From CAZCFB01 sp964511535 (GTDB lineage Bacteria > Myxococcota_A > Polyangia > GCA-2747355 > CAZCFB01), in NCBI GenBank assembly GCA_964511535.1, contig CAZEFW010000032.1, positions 1 to 64,000 of the forward strand: 64,000 bases of DNA, given 5' to 3'. The first letter of the stretch is position 1. Each line of letters begins with the position of its first letter. The position numbers were made by a program, and so were the translations under genes. The notes beneath the pieces were generated by a model. It ran no database searches. It was not told the DNA's origin and was given only the letters and a program-made list of their open reading frames with translations. Positions 9,230 through 16,395 of this stretch are shown here, piece after piece.

Positions 9230-10249
9230 CTACCAGCGGTCGTAATGGTAGGGGGTCTTGATCAGGTCCAGCACAAGGGAGGCCGTGGTGGCCGCGCCCT
9301 GCTCGCCGCGGCCCTCACCGGAGTCGGCGTCGTACGCCTGCCAGATGCCTGCTTCGCTCACCAGGGTGAGCATGGTGTCGTTGAGCGCGCCAGCCAGCTC
9401 CTCGTGGCCGTAGCGAAACAGCCCCCGGATGAGCAGCCAGTTGAGCAGCGGGCTGACTACCCGCCCCTCCAGGTCGGCGCACAGGCCGTGGCGCGTCCAG
9501 AGCGGGCGACCCTCGCCCAGGTGCCGGTCCACCATGGCGCGCGCCTGGCTGGCCAGGGCGGCGCCGGCCCACAGGGGCAACAGCGCGCTCGCGCCCCGCG
9601 GGCGGATGCGCTCGGCCTTGATGCGCGAGGCGAACAGCCCCTCTTCCTCCCACCACAGGTGCCCCGCCAGAGACTGGGACCGCCGGGTGCGGCGGGCGAT
9701 GATCAGCCGGGTGGCGTGGCCCGTGTGGATCGCCACGTCCGCCAGGTCGCTGTCGGCCTGGATCAGCAGCGCGTTGAACGCCAGATCCTTGCGTGGCGTG
9801 TCGGGGGAGGCTGCGGCGTCAGGGCCCAGCAGGTCATCGTCCCCGGGTTGGCGCAGGTAGAGGTGACGCTGGCCATGGTTCTCAAGCCAGCCATGGAACT
9901 TGTCCAGGGCAGGCACCAGCCGCGCCAGGCGCCCCTCCAGGGAGCGCTGTCGGCTGCGGCAGCCGTGATAGATCATGCGCGCGATGCTTGAGATGAGCGG
10001 CAGGGCCGTGCCGGCGGCGTCGGGGCTCAGGGGGAGCCGCCCGTCCTCCTGCTGCAATGCCATGGCGCTCTCCAGCTCCACCACCGCCCGCTCCAGCTCC
10101 ATGTACATCCAGCCGATGGCCACCACGGTGGATTGCCACAGCCGGTGCTCATCGCTGTCCGCCCGGCAGGCGCTATAGGTCTCCCGGTCCACGGCCTGGA
10201 TCAGGCGCACGCACTGCCGCTCGAGGCGGGCCTCGTCGATGACGGTCAT
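9230..10249 (-). CDS. (alpha/alpha)6-barrel glycosidase-like protein (MGH1/GH63-like)
   Basis: The 339-residue soluble protein is a series of amphipathic helices. Its last part, LLNWLLIRGLFRYGHEELA followed by GIWQAYDADSGEGRGEQGA and TTASLVLDLI, has the order seen at the C-terminus of GH63/MGH1 (mannosylglycerate hydrolase-like) and trehalase-type six-hairpin enzymes; GEGRGEQGAATTASLVLDL replaces the usual G..GF.WTAAL.LDL. The first 150 residues are less recognisable and family members are usually 430 or more residues long. It may be a reduced or non-catalytic member. No signal peptide is present. Its 3' end abuts the rnpB promoter. Confidence 0.55.
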   Translation of the reverse strand: MTVIDEARLERQCVRLIQAVDRETYSACRADSDEHRLWQSTVVAIGWMYMELERAVVELESAMALQQEDGRLPLSPDAAGTALPLISSIARMIYHGCRSRQRSLEGRLARLVPALDKFHGWLENHGQRHLYLRQPGDDDLLGPDAAASPDTPRKDLAFNALLIQADSDLADVAIHTGHATRLIIARRTRRSQSLAGHLWWEEEGLFASRIKAERIRPRGASALLPLWAGAALASQARAMVDRHLGEGRPLWTRHGLCADLEGRVVSPLLNWLLIRGLFRYGHEELAGALNDTMLTLVSEAGIWQAYDADSGEGRGEQGAATTASLVLDLIKTPYHYDRW

Positions 10250-10287
10250 GACTGAATGATAACTAACACAGATGGGGAGGCAGTGAA

Positions 10288-10374
10288 GACTTGAGACTTG
10301 AGGCTTGAGGCTTGAGGGGGAAGTGCTCGGGGCAACTGAGGCTCAAGTCGCATGTCTCGAGCCTCGAGCCAGGA
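10288..10374. repeat. GACTTGA/GGCTTGA heptad repeats
   Basis: Degenerate 7-bp units (GACTTGA, GGCTTGA, then CTCGAGC on the other side of a short spacer) occupy the space 3' of the Lys/Arg-rich secreted protein gene. Similar heptads follow the IPT/TIG genes and the gene ending at 56586. Confidence 0.7.
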
Positions 10375-10389
10375 ACTGCGCTGCGGCTC

Positions 10390-12024
10390 TTATTGCTGGG
10401 GGGCCGGGCCGGCCATGTTGGCCATCTGCTCGACCTCGGCGCGGCGCTGCATGCGCTGCATCCAGGCGGAGTCCATGGGGGCGATCTGGGGCTGGGTGCG
10501 GTTGTAAGGCTGCTTGGTGATCTTCTCCCACAGGCGCTTGAGCGGCCCGGGGCGCTTGCCCTCGAAGCTGTCCTGGTTCTGGATCGAGGTGACCAGCATC
10601 TTGCGGGTCTGGGCGAACTTCTTGTCGATGCTCTTGCTGAACAGGCCGGTCTTGACCTTCACGCCGCGCTTGGCCAGCCGGCCGGCGGTGTCCATGGCGT
10701 ACAGGTAGCGGTTGGCCGCCTCCTCGACGTTGACGCCGCCCATGCGGCCGGAGAGCAGCAGCTGGGCGTCGGCCAGCGCGCGGGGCACCGAGTTCTTCAT
10801 GGCGGTCATGTACAGCTTCCGGATCTGCTTGACCTGGCCCTTCTTGAGCGCGCGGCCGTCCTCGCGGGCGTAGGCGCTGGCCAGCCGCATGGCGGAGCGG
10901 AAGGCCTCCATGTTGCCCTGCTTGGCCCGCATCTTCAGGTCCTTCATCAGCCGGTTCTTGGCCACGCGGCGGGTCCAGCGGTAGCGCAGGGTCGGCTTCT
11001 TGTAGCCCACGCTGGCGCGCACGGCCTTGGAGAAGGCCAGCATCTCGGAGGCCAGCTCGGGGCGGTGGCTCTTGGCGGCCTTCTTGGCGCCCTTGCGAGC
11101 CTGGTTGCTGATGTTGTTGATCTTGCGGCGGGTGTTCCAGCTTGGCTTGTCGCCACCCTTCTTGTCCATGGCGCGCAGGGCGTTGACCGAGTCAGTGGCC
11201 ATCTCCATGTCGCCGATGCGGGCGGCGGTCTTGCCGGCCTTGTAAGCCTTCTTGTTGATGGCGCGGCGGGTGCTCCAGCGGCGGTAACCGTCAACCAGGC
11301 CGCCAAGGCCGCGGCGGCGCGGGGCCGAGTCGAGCTTCTGGTAAGAGTCGACAGCGCCGGCGAAGTCGCCGGACTTGAGCTGCAGCTTGGCCTGACGCTT
11401 GAGCTTGCGGGTGTTGACCTTGACGGCGGTCTTGTCGCCCTTGGCAGCGGTGGTCTTGGAGCTGTTGCTCACGGGGACCGGGAGGTTATCGGGGTTGGAG
11501 ACGCTGCCAGCGCTCGAGGAGCTTGAGGTGCTGGCCTTGTGGGTGGCGCCCTTGGAGCTTGCCACTGCCTTGCCGGAGATCTTGGCCTGGAAGTTGTCGA
11601 GCTTGGAGGAGAGCTTGTTGGCCTTGGAGGAGAGCTTGGCCGCCTGGTCCTGGTACTGATTGGCCTTGTCCAGCATGCCGGCCTTGATCGCGATCTTGGC
11701 CTTGGCCTGCAGGCCGCGGGCCTGGGCCTTGTACATGCTGACCCGGGAGCGCCCGGCCTTCAGCGCGTTCTTCTGAGCCCACTGCTTCTGCTTGACGTTG
11801 CCGGTCTTGCGGAAGCGCTTCATTTGGCGGCGGACCATGCCCTTGTGCTTGGTCCAACTCGCCTTTGCCCTGCCGTAGCTCGAAGTTGAGCGCTTCAGGC
11901 TTTTCTGCGCGGTCTGGGTCCGCGGAGTCTTGGCCTGCCAGCTTCCTCTCGCCTCGACATTGGGAGCGGCGAGCAGGATGGCTGCGGTGAACAGGGTTGC
12001 CAGGGTCAGGTGATTGCGATTCAT
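10390..12024 (-). CDS. Secreted Lys/Arg-rich helical protein of unknown function
   Basis: The 544-residue protein has a signal peptide (MNRNHLTLATLFTAAILLAA, cleavage near residue 25). The mature part is strikingly basic, with dense Lys, Arg, Gln, Ala and Ser and few acidic residues. It appears to be helical repeats resembling degenerate TPR/Sel1 units (GDFAGAVDSYQKLDS, GDMEMATDSVNALRAMD, NMEAFRSAMRLASAYARE). A Ser/Lys linker (SSKGATHKASTSSSSS) lies near residues 185-200. I do not recognise a family. An export signal on such a cationic protein suggests binding to nucleic acid, polysaccharide or the acidic envelope outside the cytoplasm. It has a good sigma-70 promoter at 12051-12080 and the shared palindrome at 12135-12150. 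The RBS GAGGAGAT fits the start. Confidence 0.75.
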   Translation of the reverse strand: MNRNHLTLATLFTAAILLAAPNVEARGSWQAKTPRTQTAQKSLKRSTSSYGRAKASWTKHKGMVRRQMKRFRKTGNVKQKQWAQKNALKAGRSRVSMYKAQARGLQAKAKIAIKAGMLDKANQYQDQAAKLSSKANKLSSKLDNFQAKISGKAVASSKGATHKASTSSSSSAGSVSNPDNLPVPVSNSSKTTAAKGDKTAVKVNTRKLKRQAKLQLKSGDFAGAVDSYQKLDSAPRRRGLGGLVDGYRRWSTRRAINKKAYKAGKTAARIGDMEMATDSVNALRAMDKKGGDKPSWNTRRKINNISNQARKGAKKAAKSHRPELASEMLAFSKAVRASVGYKKPTLRYRWTRRVAKNRLMKDLKMRAKQGNMEAFRSAMRLASAYAREDGRALKKGQVKQIRKLYMTAMKNSVPRALADAQLLLSGRMGGVNVEEAANRYLYAMDTAGRLAKRGVKVKTGLFSKSIDKKFAQTRKMLVTSIQNQDSFEGKRPGPLKRLWEKITKQPYNRTQPQIAPMDSAWMQRMQRRAEVEQMANMAGPAPQQ

Positions 12025-12050
12025 TTCTATCTCCTCAAGCTCGCGGTCCT

Positions 12051-12080
12051 ATTATGCAATATGCGTACCGCGAAAATCAA
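12051..12080 (-). promoter_or_regulatory. Sigma-70-like promoter of the Lys/Arg-rich protein gene
   Basis: Minus-strand TTGATT (12075-12080) and CATAAT (12051-12056) are separated by 18 bp inside an AT-rich island about 30 bp upstream of the start codon. This is the best promoter match in the gap. Confidence 0.5.
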
Positions 12081-12134
12081 CGATCAAATGCCCTGTAAGT
12101 GCTTGAAATTTGGTGGCAGAGGTGGGGCTGGATC

Positions 12135-12150
12135 GGCCACTTGAGTGGCC
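12135..12150. promoter_or_regulatory. 16-bp palindrome, perfect copy of GGCNACTNNAGTNGCC
   Basis: GGCCACTTGAGTGGCC is a perfect inverted repeat 111-126 bp upstream of the Lys/Arg-rich protein start and about 55 bp upstream of its -35 box. One-mismatch relatives occur at 13911, 15666 and 18902, each upstream of another exported protein. It is probably a regulator-binding site; the regulator is unknown. Confidence 0.5.
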
Positions 12151-12241
12151 AGTGGGGTGGTCAGTCCAGGATCAGTGGCTGGTGTGGTGGCCAGTACGCG
12201 GTACGGGGCGCCAGACTCGGTACGGGGAGAGTGAAGGAATC

Positions 12242-12373
12242 AGAACTCAGGATTCAGACTTCAAAGCCATTCCCACTCAAGCCCCAAGCCCCAACCCTCA
12301 AGCCCCAAGCCCCAAGTCTCAACCCTCAAGCCTCAAGCCTAAAGCCTCAAGCCTGCGCGACCGCAGGTCGCGC
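12242..12373. repeat. CAAGCCC heptad repeats and hairpin 3' of the first IPT/TIG gene
   Basis: About a dozen degenerate 7-bp units (CAAGCCC, CAACCCT, CAAGCCT) run to 12354. They abut a perfect hairpin GCGCGACC-GCA-GGTCGCGC (12355-12373) that touches the stop codon of the gene to the right, so in that gene's direction the order is stop, hairpin, heptads. The hairpin has no T-tract but is a likely transcript end. The same arrangement is seen at 13986-14090. Confidence 0.7.
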
Positions 12374-13842
12374 TAATACCACTTGCCAGCCGCGGGCAGG
12401 TGCGTCTTGGGCGGGCAGCTGTAGCCGGTGGCCAGGTCGGGGGTGTAGAGCCAGTCGGTGAGGATGGCCTCGCCGGCGGACTTCTCAACGCCGCACTTGT
12501 TGCGGATGATGATCTTGCCCACGCGGTGGACGCGGGTGGTCTGGCGGTAGAAGCTGCCCCATTCGCCCGGCAGGATCTGCCCGGAAATATTGAGGCTCTT
12601 GCTCTTGCTGGTGGTCACCTGGGCGTTGATGTTGACGCCGAAGCCCACGCTGAAGTTGATTCCGAGCATGAACGGGTTGCTCGGGATCGGCGCGAAGTTG
12701 ACGCCTAGGTCCATGTTGTACGAGAAGCTCATGCCGCGGCTGCGGGACTCGCTCTTGTCCTCGGCGTAGGTCACCTGGCGGCCGATGTCGCCGCCGTTGA
12801 TGCAGTCGGTGACCATGACCGGCTTGTAACGCTCGGCGATCTTGAGCGAATTGTCGTAGCTCAGCTTCGCCATCTTGGCGATCTCCATGGGCACGGTCAG
12901 GCGGGCGCTCTTGCCCTTGGCGTCCACGGCCAGCAGCAGGATGTTGGCCGGCATGCTCTGGCCACCCTGGGCGACCTTGCCGGTCTTGAGCACCTTGATG
13001 CGGGCCTTGCCCAGCAGGTCGCTGCCGACCTTGACCAGCATGGAGCGGTTGGAGTCGTCGCTCATCATGCTGATGCTGCCCTTCTGCACGCTCTCCTGCA
13101 CCACGAAGGGGCCGGTCTTGGGCCACAGGGACGAGAAGTCGGTGCCCACGCCGTAGCTCCAGGAAATGTTCCACTGGTCGGCCATGAAGGTCCAGTAGAA
13201 GGTCATCGGGTCGCTGGTGGTGGCGGCGGTCAGGCCCACGGCCTCGGCGGCGAAGGCGAACCCGGTGTCCTCGATGGTCCGGGTCACCACAGGTTGGCAG
13301 GTGGTGCCGGTGGGCTTGGCTATGCGCAGGATAATACTGGGCTTTACCTTGACTTTGATCGGCAGGCGCTCGGAGACGCGCTGGCTGCCGTCGTAGCCGA
13401 CGTTGACCAGCTGCACGGTGCCGACGAAGGAGCCCAGCTTGCTGCCGGTCTTCTCGAACACGATGTTGGGCCACATGGACCAGGTCAGGGTGCGGCCGTT
13501 GACATACTTGGCCTTGTACTGCAGGGCCACGGGCTGGGTCTTGACGGTGTCGCCGGTGCCGCTTTGCTTGGCCAGCACGAAGTTTCCGTTGAACAGCACC
13601 ACCTGGTGGCCCTTGTTGGGCGGGATGAAGTCCTCGCCGTAGATTTTCAGGTTCTCGCCCACGGCCATCTCACCCGGCGAGGCCATGAACAGGCGCGGGG
13701 TCTTGTTCTTCCACGGCGGAGGCGTGTTGTTGCCGTCGCCAGTGTTGCCCTGCTCGTCACCGCCGCAAGCCAGGCTCAGGGCCGCGACGAGGCAGAGGGA
13801 GAGGATCCGGTTCGGGTTGGCTGAAGTGGCGGTCGGCATCAT
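12373..13842 (-). CDS. IPT/TIG-domain lipoprotein, copy A
   Basis: The 489-residue predicted lipoprotein has signal ILSLCLVAALSLAC with the lipid Cys near residue 26. A Gly/Asn/Pro linker leads into an IPT/TIG-like beta-sandwich (residues about 50-140: TPRLFMASPGEMAVGENLKI, YGEDF). Further beta-rich regions follow, including SESRSRGMSFSYN and a repeat of small residues around FSVGFGVNINAQ. C-terminal Cys pairs (NKCGVEKS, YSCPPKTH) may form disulphides. It is very similar along almost its full length to the neighbouring copy B, so this is a tandem duplication. Function unknown; surface or periplasmic binding is plausible. Upstream are a sigma-54-like element and the shared palindrome. The ATG lies only about 3 nt from the start site the sigma-54 element predicts, so promoter or start may be misjudged. 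Confidence 0.75.
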   Translation of the reverse strand: MMPTATSANPNRILSLCLVAALSLACGGDEQGNTGDGNNTPPPWKNKTPRLFMASPGEMAVGENLKIYGEDFIPPNKGHQVVLFNGNFVLAKQSGTGDTVKTQPVALQYKAKYVNGRTLTWSMWPNIVFEKTGSKLGSFVGTVQLVNVGYDGSQRVSERLPIKVKVKPSIILRIAKPTGTTCQPVVTRTIEDTGFAFAAEAVGLTAATTSDPMTFYWTFMADQWNISWSYGVGTDFSSLWPKTGPFVVQESVQKGSISMMSDDSNRSMLVKVGSDLLGKARIKVLKTGKVAQGGQSMPANILLLAVDAKGKSARLTVPMEIAKMAKLSYDNSLKIAERYKPVMVTDCINGGDIGRQVTYAEDKSESRSRGMSFSYNMDLGVNFAPIPSNPFMLGINFSVGFGVNINAQVTTSKSKSLNISGQILPGEWGSFYRQTTRVHRVGKIIIRNKCGVEKSAGEAILTDWLYTPDLATGYSCPPKTHLPAAGKWY

Positions 13843-13856
13843 GTTCCCCTATTAAA

Positions 13857-13872
13857 GCAAACATGGGGCCAA
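13857..13872 (-). promoter_or_regulatory. Sigma-54-like -24/-12 element, copy A
   Basis: The minus strand reads TTGGCCCCATGTTTGC; GG and GC are exactly 12 bp apart as in the RpoN consensus TGGCAC-N5-TTGC. The paralogous gene has the same element at 15589-15604. The predicted transcription start is about 13845. Confidence 0.5.
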
Positions 13873-13910
13873 TTTTAAACTGTTGAAATCGTTGAGGTGG
13901 GGATCCAGCC

Positions 13911-13926
13911 GGCAACTCGAGTTACC
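13911..13926. promoter_or_regulatory. GGCNACTNNAGTNGCC palindrome (one mismatch), copy A upstream
   Basis: GGCAACTCGAGTTACC lies about 40 bp upstream of the -24 element, the position of an activator site for sigma-54 promoters. A second looser GGC-N10-GCC site (GGCAGATCCAATCGCC) is at 13935-13950 and matches GGCAGATCCACTTGCC near copy B. Confidence 0.45.
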
Positions 13927-13985
13927 AGCAGATCGGCAGATCCAATCGCCTGTGACCTGTGCGCAGTTCCGTGGCATGGGCGTTG

Positions 13986-14090
13986 AAGGCTTCAGACTTC
14001 AGGCTTCAGACTTCAGGTGAAATTGCCCCAGGCCATCAACCCTGAAGCCTGAGGTCTGAGGCCTGAAGCCTGCGCGACCGCAGGTCGCGC
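13986..14090. repeat. CTTCAGR heptad repeats and hairpin 3' of the second IPT/TIG gene
   Basis: Heptads GGCTTCA/GACTTCA (13988-14017) and their reverse-complement form CTGAAGC/CTGAGGT (14042-14071) precede the hairpin GCGCGACC-GCA-GGTCGCGC (14072-14090), which abuts the stop codon of copy B. The hairpin is identical to the one beyond copy A. Confidence 0.7.
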
Positions 14091-15535
14091 TAGTACCACT
14101 TGCCGGCCGCGGGGAGGTGGGTCTTGGGCGGGCAGGTGTAGCCGGTGGCCAGGTCCGGGGTGTAGAGCCAGTCGGTGAGGATGGCCTCGCCGGCGGACTT
14201 CTCCACGCCGCACTTGTTGCGGATGATCAGCTTGCCAACACGGTGCACCCGCGTGGTCTGGCGGTAGAACGCGCCCCACTCGCCCGGCAGGATCTGCCCG
14301 GAAATATTGAGGCTCTTGCTCTTGGTGGTGGTCATCTGGGCGTTGACGTCGACGCCGAAGCCCACGCTGAAGTTGATGCCCAGCATGAACGGGTTGCTCG
14401 GGATGGGCGCGAAGTTGACGCCGAGCTGGGTGTTGTAGTTGAAGCTCATGCCGCGGCTGCGGGACTCGCTCTTGTCCTCGGCGTAGGTCACCTGGCGGCC
14501 GATGTCGCCGCCGTTGATGCAGTCGGTGACCATGACCGGCTTGTAGCGCTCGGCGATCTTGAGCGAGTTGTCGTAGCTCATGCTCGCCATCTTGGCGATC
14601 TCCATGGGCACGGTCAGGCGAGCGCTCTTGCCCTTGGCGTCCACGGCCAGCAGCAGGATGTTGGCGGGCATGCTCTGGCCGCCCTGGGCGACCTTGCCGG
14701 TCTTGAGCACCTTGATGCGGGCTTTGCCCAGCAGGTCGCTGCCCACCTTGACCAGCATGGAGCGGTTGGAGTCGTCGCTCATCATGCTGATGGCGCCCTT
14801 CTGCACGCTCTCCTGCACCACGAAGGGGCCGGTCTTGGGCCACAGGGACGAGAAGTCGGTGCCCACGCCGTAGCTCCAGGAGACCTTCCACTGGTCGGAC
14901 ATGAAGGTCCAGTAGAAGGTCATCGGGTCGCTGGTGGTGCCGGCGGTCAGGCCCACGGCCTCGGCGGCGAACGCGAACCCGGTGTCCTCGATGGTCTTGG
15001 TCACCACGGGCTGGCAGGTTGTGCCGGTGGGCTTGGCAATCCTCATGATAATACTGGGCTTTACCTTGACCTTGATCGGCAGGCGCTCGGACACGCGCTG
15101 GCTTCCGTCGTAGCCGACGTTGACCAGCTGCACGGTGCCGACGAAGGAGCCGAGCTTGCTGCCGGTCTTCTCGAACACGATGTTGGGCCACATGGACCAG
15201 TTCAGGGTGCGGGAGTTCTGGTACTTGGCCTTGTACTGCAGGGCCACGGGCTGGGTCTTGACGGTGTCGCCCTTGCCGGTCTGGGAGGCGAGCACGAAGT
15301 TGCCGTTGAACAGCACCACCTGGTGGCCCTTGTTGGGCGGGATGAAGTCCTCGCCGTAGATCTTGAGCTTTTCACCCACGGCCAACTCGCCCGGTGAGGC
15401 CATGAACAGCCGCGGGGTCTTGTTCTTCCACGGCGGCGGGTTGTTGCCGCCGTTGCCGGTGTTGGTTTCCTCCTCGCCACCGCAGGCGGCGAACAGGAAC
15501 GCGGCGAGGATCAGGGCGCTGGTGCTGGCTTTCAT
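14090..15535 (-). CDS. IPT/TIG-domain lipoprotein, copy B
   Basis: The ATG at 15535 gives 481 residues with signal MKASTSALILAAFLFAAC and a GGAG ribosome-binding site 9 bp upstream. A much longer reading to 16378 runs antisense to another gene and is rejected. The mature part matches copy A in order and sequence: IPT/TIG-like domain (TPRLFMASPGELAVGEKLKI), PIKVKVKPSIIMRIAKPTG, SMMSDDSNRSMLVKVG, and the same Cys-containing C-terminus. Most differences are conservative, so the duplication is fairly recent or under strong constraint. Only the signal peptides and the upstream bases differ markedly. It carries the sigma-54-like element about 55 bp upstream, leaving a normal leader of about 42 nt. 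Function unknown. Confidence 0.8.
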   Translation of the reverse strand: MKASTSALILAAFLFAACGGEEETNTGNGGNNPPPWKNKTPRLFMASPGELAVGEKLKIYGEDFIPPNKGHQVVLFNGNFVLASQTGKGDTVKTQPVALQYKAKYQNSRTLNWSMWPNIVFEKTGSKLGSFVGTVQLVNVGYDGSQRVSERLPIKVKVKPSIIMRIAKPTGTTCQPVVTKTIEDTGFAFAAEAVGLTAGTTSDPMTFYWTFMSDQWKVSWSYGVGTDFSSLWPKTGPFVVQESVQKGAISMMSDDSNRSMLVKVGSDLLGKARIKVLKTGKVAQGGQSMPANILLLAVDAKGKSARLTVPMEIAKMASMSYDNSLKIAERYKPVMVTDCINGGDIGRQVTYAEDKSESRSRGMSFNYNTQLGVNFAPIPSNPFMLGINFSVGFGVDVNAQMTTTKSKSLNISGQILPGEWGAFYRQTTRVHRVGKLIIRNKCGVEKSAGEAILTDWLYTPDLATGYTCPPKTHLPAAGKWY

Positions 15536-15588
15536 GGCTTTCTCCACCGAGGGCATCTTCCGGGGTTGGCTCATGGCCCATCTATCAA

Positions 15589-15604
15589 GCAAGATGGGGG
15601 CCAA
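15589..15604 (-). promoter_or_regulatory. Sigma-54-like -24/-12 element, copy B
   Basis: The minus strand reads TTGGCCCCCATCTTGC; GG and GC are 12 bp apart. The predicted start site near 15577 leaves a 42-nt leader with a good ribosome-binding site before the ATG at 15535, which supports use of this promoter better than for copy A. Confidence 0.55.
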
Positions 15605-15665
15605 CGCCAATGGTATCACAAGTGGCTGATATCTAATGGCCGAAATGGTCGGTTTGGCCCCAGGT

Positions 15666-15681
15666 GGCGACTGTTGTCGCC
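15666..15681. promoter_or_regulatory. GGCNACTNNAGTNGCC palindrome (one mismatch) between divergent genes
   Basis: GGCGACTGTTGTCGCC lies 62 bp upstream of the sigma-54-like -24 box of copy B and 135 bp upstream of the divergent lipoprotein gene at 15816, so it could serve both. A looser site GGCAGATCCACTTGCC is at 15701-15716. Confidence 0.45.
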
Positions 15682-15815
15682 GGAAGGTGAGGTCCCAGGT
15701 GGCAGATCCACTTGCCTGTAGAGGAGCAGTGGCGGCAGGAGTCGCCACCCCATTCCCACCCCGGCCCGCTGTGCTAACTCTTGTGGGCTGCCGGACCGCC
15801 GAGTATCCTCGGGGC

Positions 15816-16385
15816 ATGAGATACGGGCCGCTGCTGTTGCTCCTGCTGCTGCTACCAGTACTACTCGTGGGCTGCGCGCCTGACGGCGGCCCCCCTGGGG
15901 GGGGAGACGGGACCTGCAACAGCAACGGGGTATGCGAGCTGGCCACGGAGAGCTGCCAGAGCTGCCCCGGCGACTGCTCCTGCTGCCACGCCATGGTGGT
16001 GGTCGGCAACAGCGGGGTCTCCACCCCCGAGGCAGCGGCCGGTCGCCCGGATGGCAAGTCCGCCACCTTTGGCGTCAGCGGGGTGCTGGTGCTCGCCATG
16101 GGGCAAGGGATCCAGAACCAGGTCGGCTTCGATTTCAACCTGCTCGGCACAGTGTCCAATGGCGGTGGGGGTGGCATCACGGTGTGGGCCAAGGACTCGC
16201 TGCCCTGGGGCGGGAGCCAGTGGTTCAAGGTGGGCATCTGGGCCCCCGGTACCGTGACCAAGACGGGATTCGACGTGGGGCACGTGCCCTTTTCCGGACC
16301 ATCCTTTTCGGAGATCAAGCTGGAAAGCACGCCCGGAGCCAGCGCGAAGCTCGACGCCATCGAGGCCATAAACTGCAAGAACTAA
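15816..16385 (+). CDS. Cys-rich lipoprotein with beta-sandwich-like domain
   Basis: The ATG at 15816 gives 189 residues: lipoprotein signal MRYGPLLLLLLLLPVLLVGC, Gly-rich linker, then CNSNGVCELATESCQSCPGDC, a variant of the Cys-rich C-NGVC-E-x-ESC-xxCPxDC module common in exported myxobacterial proteins. The remaining 120 residues are beta-rich with Gly runs and no catalytic motif (FDFNLLGTVSNGGGGGITVW, GTVTKTGFDVGHVPFSGP). Function unknown. It ends 10 bp before the GTG of the beta-propeller gene, so it probably heads a three-gene operon with 16396 and 18144. Confidence 0.7.
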   Translation: MRYGPLLLLLLLLPVLLVGCAPDGGPPGGGDGTCNSNGVCELATESCQSCPGDCSCCHAMVVVGNSGVSTPEAAAGRPDGKSATFGVSGVLVLAMGQGIQNQVGFDFNLLGTVSNGGGGGITVWAKDSLPWGGSQWFKVGIWAPGTVTKTGFDVGHVPFSGPSFSEIKLESTPGASAKLDAIEAINCKN

Positions 16386-16395
16386 ACAAATACTC

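Noticed and set aside
12242..14071. CRISPR array (heptad repeats)
   Set aside because: Units are 7 bp and degenerate with no spacers and no cas genes nearby.
14090..16378. Extension of IPT/TIG copy B upstream to 16378
   Set aside because: The extra 281 residues run antisense to the lipoprotein gene at 15816-16385; the ATG at 15535 gives a lipoprotein signal and a good ribosome-binding site.
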